This document shows positions 33,627-33,735 of a stretch of DNA of 33,735 nt, piece after piece. The DNA is from Pseudomonadota bacterium (GTDB taxonomy: Bacteria > Pseudomonadota > Gammaproteobacteria > Burkholderiales > SG8-39). Positions within the stretch are counted from its first letter, which is position 1, and every line of letters begins with the position of its first letter. The notes beneath the pieces are model-generated. The model searched no databases and had not been told where the DNA came from. It saw nothing but the letters and a program-made list of their open reading frames with translations. A program made the translations under genes and the position numbers. The stretch is taken from positions 1-33,735 of the forward strand of contig JAPLRD010000025.1 in NCBI GenBank assembly GCA_026399375.1, written 5' to 3'.

Positions 33627-33735
33627 GGTCGATGCCCGAATTGTTGAATGTCTGAGCAGAGCGAGTAGGCGGTGTTTGTGGGTTGATGGCACGTTTTTCC
33701 GGGTTTCACGCGCTCAAGGGGTAGAGCAGGCGAAC
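33600..33735. other. Unassigned sequence after the EI24 break
   Basis: From about 33600 to the window end I recognise no gene on either strand. A short minus-strand open frame ends inside the EI24 gene and has no family character. The stretch is less GC-rich than its surroundings and might be the edge of an inserted element, but no terminal repeat or transposase can be named. Confidence 0.4.

Overview
The window is a gene-dense, GC-rich chromosomal segment. Its gene content points to a betaproteobacterium, probably environmental: a gspDEF block, a mog-darP/pmbA neighbourhood, a glyA-nrdR-ribD-ribE operon, a TRAP transporter of the FcbT/Tak type, and HrpA. This placement rests on gene order and protein character seen by eye; no phylogeny was run. 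I found no rRNA, complete tRNA, CRISPR array or complete insertion sequence. No gene-free stretch exceeds 300 bases; the longest, between xdhC and the PstS-like gene, is about 220 bases.

Layout. Bases 1-3952 (+) carry the end of gspD, then gspE and gspF of a type II secretion system. Bases 3990-5952 (-) carry darP, mog and a carboxylesterase coupled to mog by a GTGA overlap; pmbA (+) diverges from darP. At 7427-7552 a perfect 24-bp inverted repeat of REP/REPIN type and an intrinsic terminator separate pmbA from a dctQ-dctM-dctP TRAP transporter operon (-). Divergent from dctQ are a zinc alcohol dehydrogenase and an ornithine cyclodeaminase/mu-crystallin family gene (+).

From 13121 to 25027 everything is on the minus strand. 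In order of transcription this is a threonine/serine dehydratase pseudogene, glyA-nrdR-ribD-ribE (one-carbon and riboflavin metabolism plus the ribonucleotide reductase repressor), a membrane histidine kinase followed by a Ser/Thr kinase fused to two receiver domains, and a moxR / malonyl-CoA decarboxylase / coxE-like VWA operon. Then come degQ, a MocA-like nucleotidyltransferase with an XdhC-like protein (molybdenum-hydroxylase maturation), all minus strand, and on the plus strand an orphan PstS-like periplasmic protein, hrpA, and the start of an EI24/CysZ-type membrane protein.

The most striking property is the number of damaged genes. In moxR the Walker A region is replaced by a 21-bp tandem repeat with a frame change. 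The threonine dehydratase has one in-frame TAA. hrpA has a small frameshifting deletion. The EI24 gene loses family resemblance about halfway. Either this lineage is losing genes or the assembly has local errors; reads are needed to tell. The best candidate for an undescribed functional unit is the histidine kinase plus Ser/Thr kinase-REC-REC pair. The insertion of malonyl-CoA decarboxylase between moxR and its VWA partner is also worth a look.
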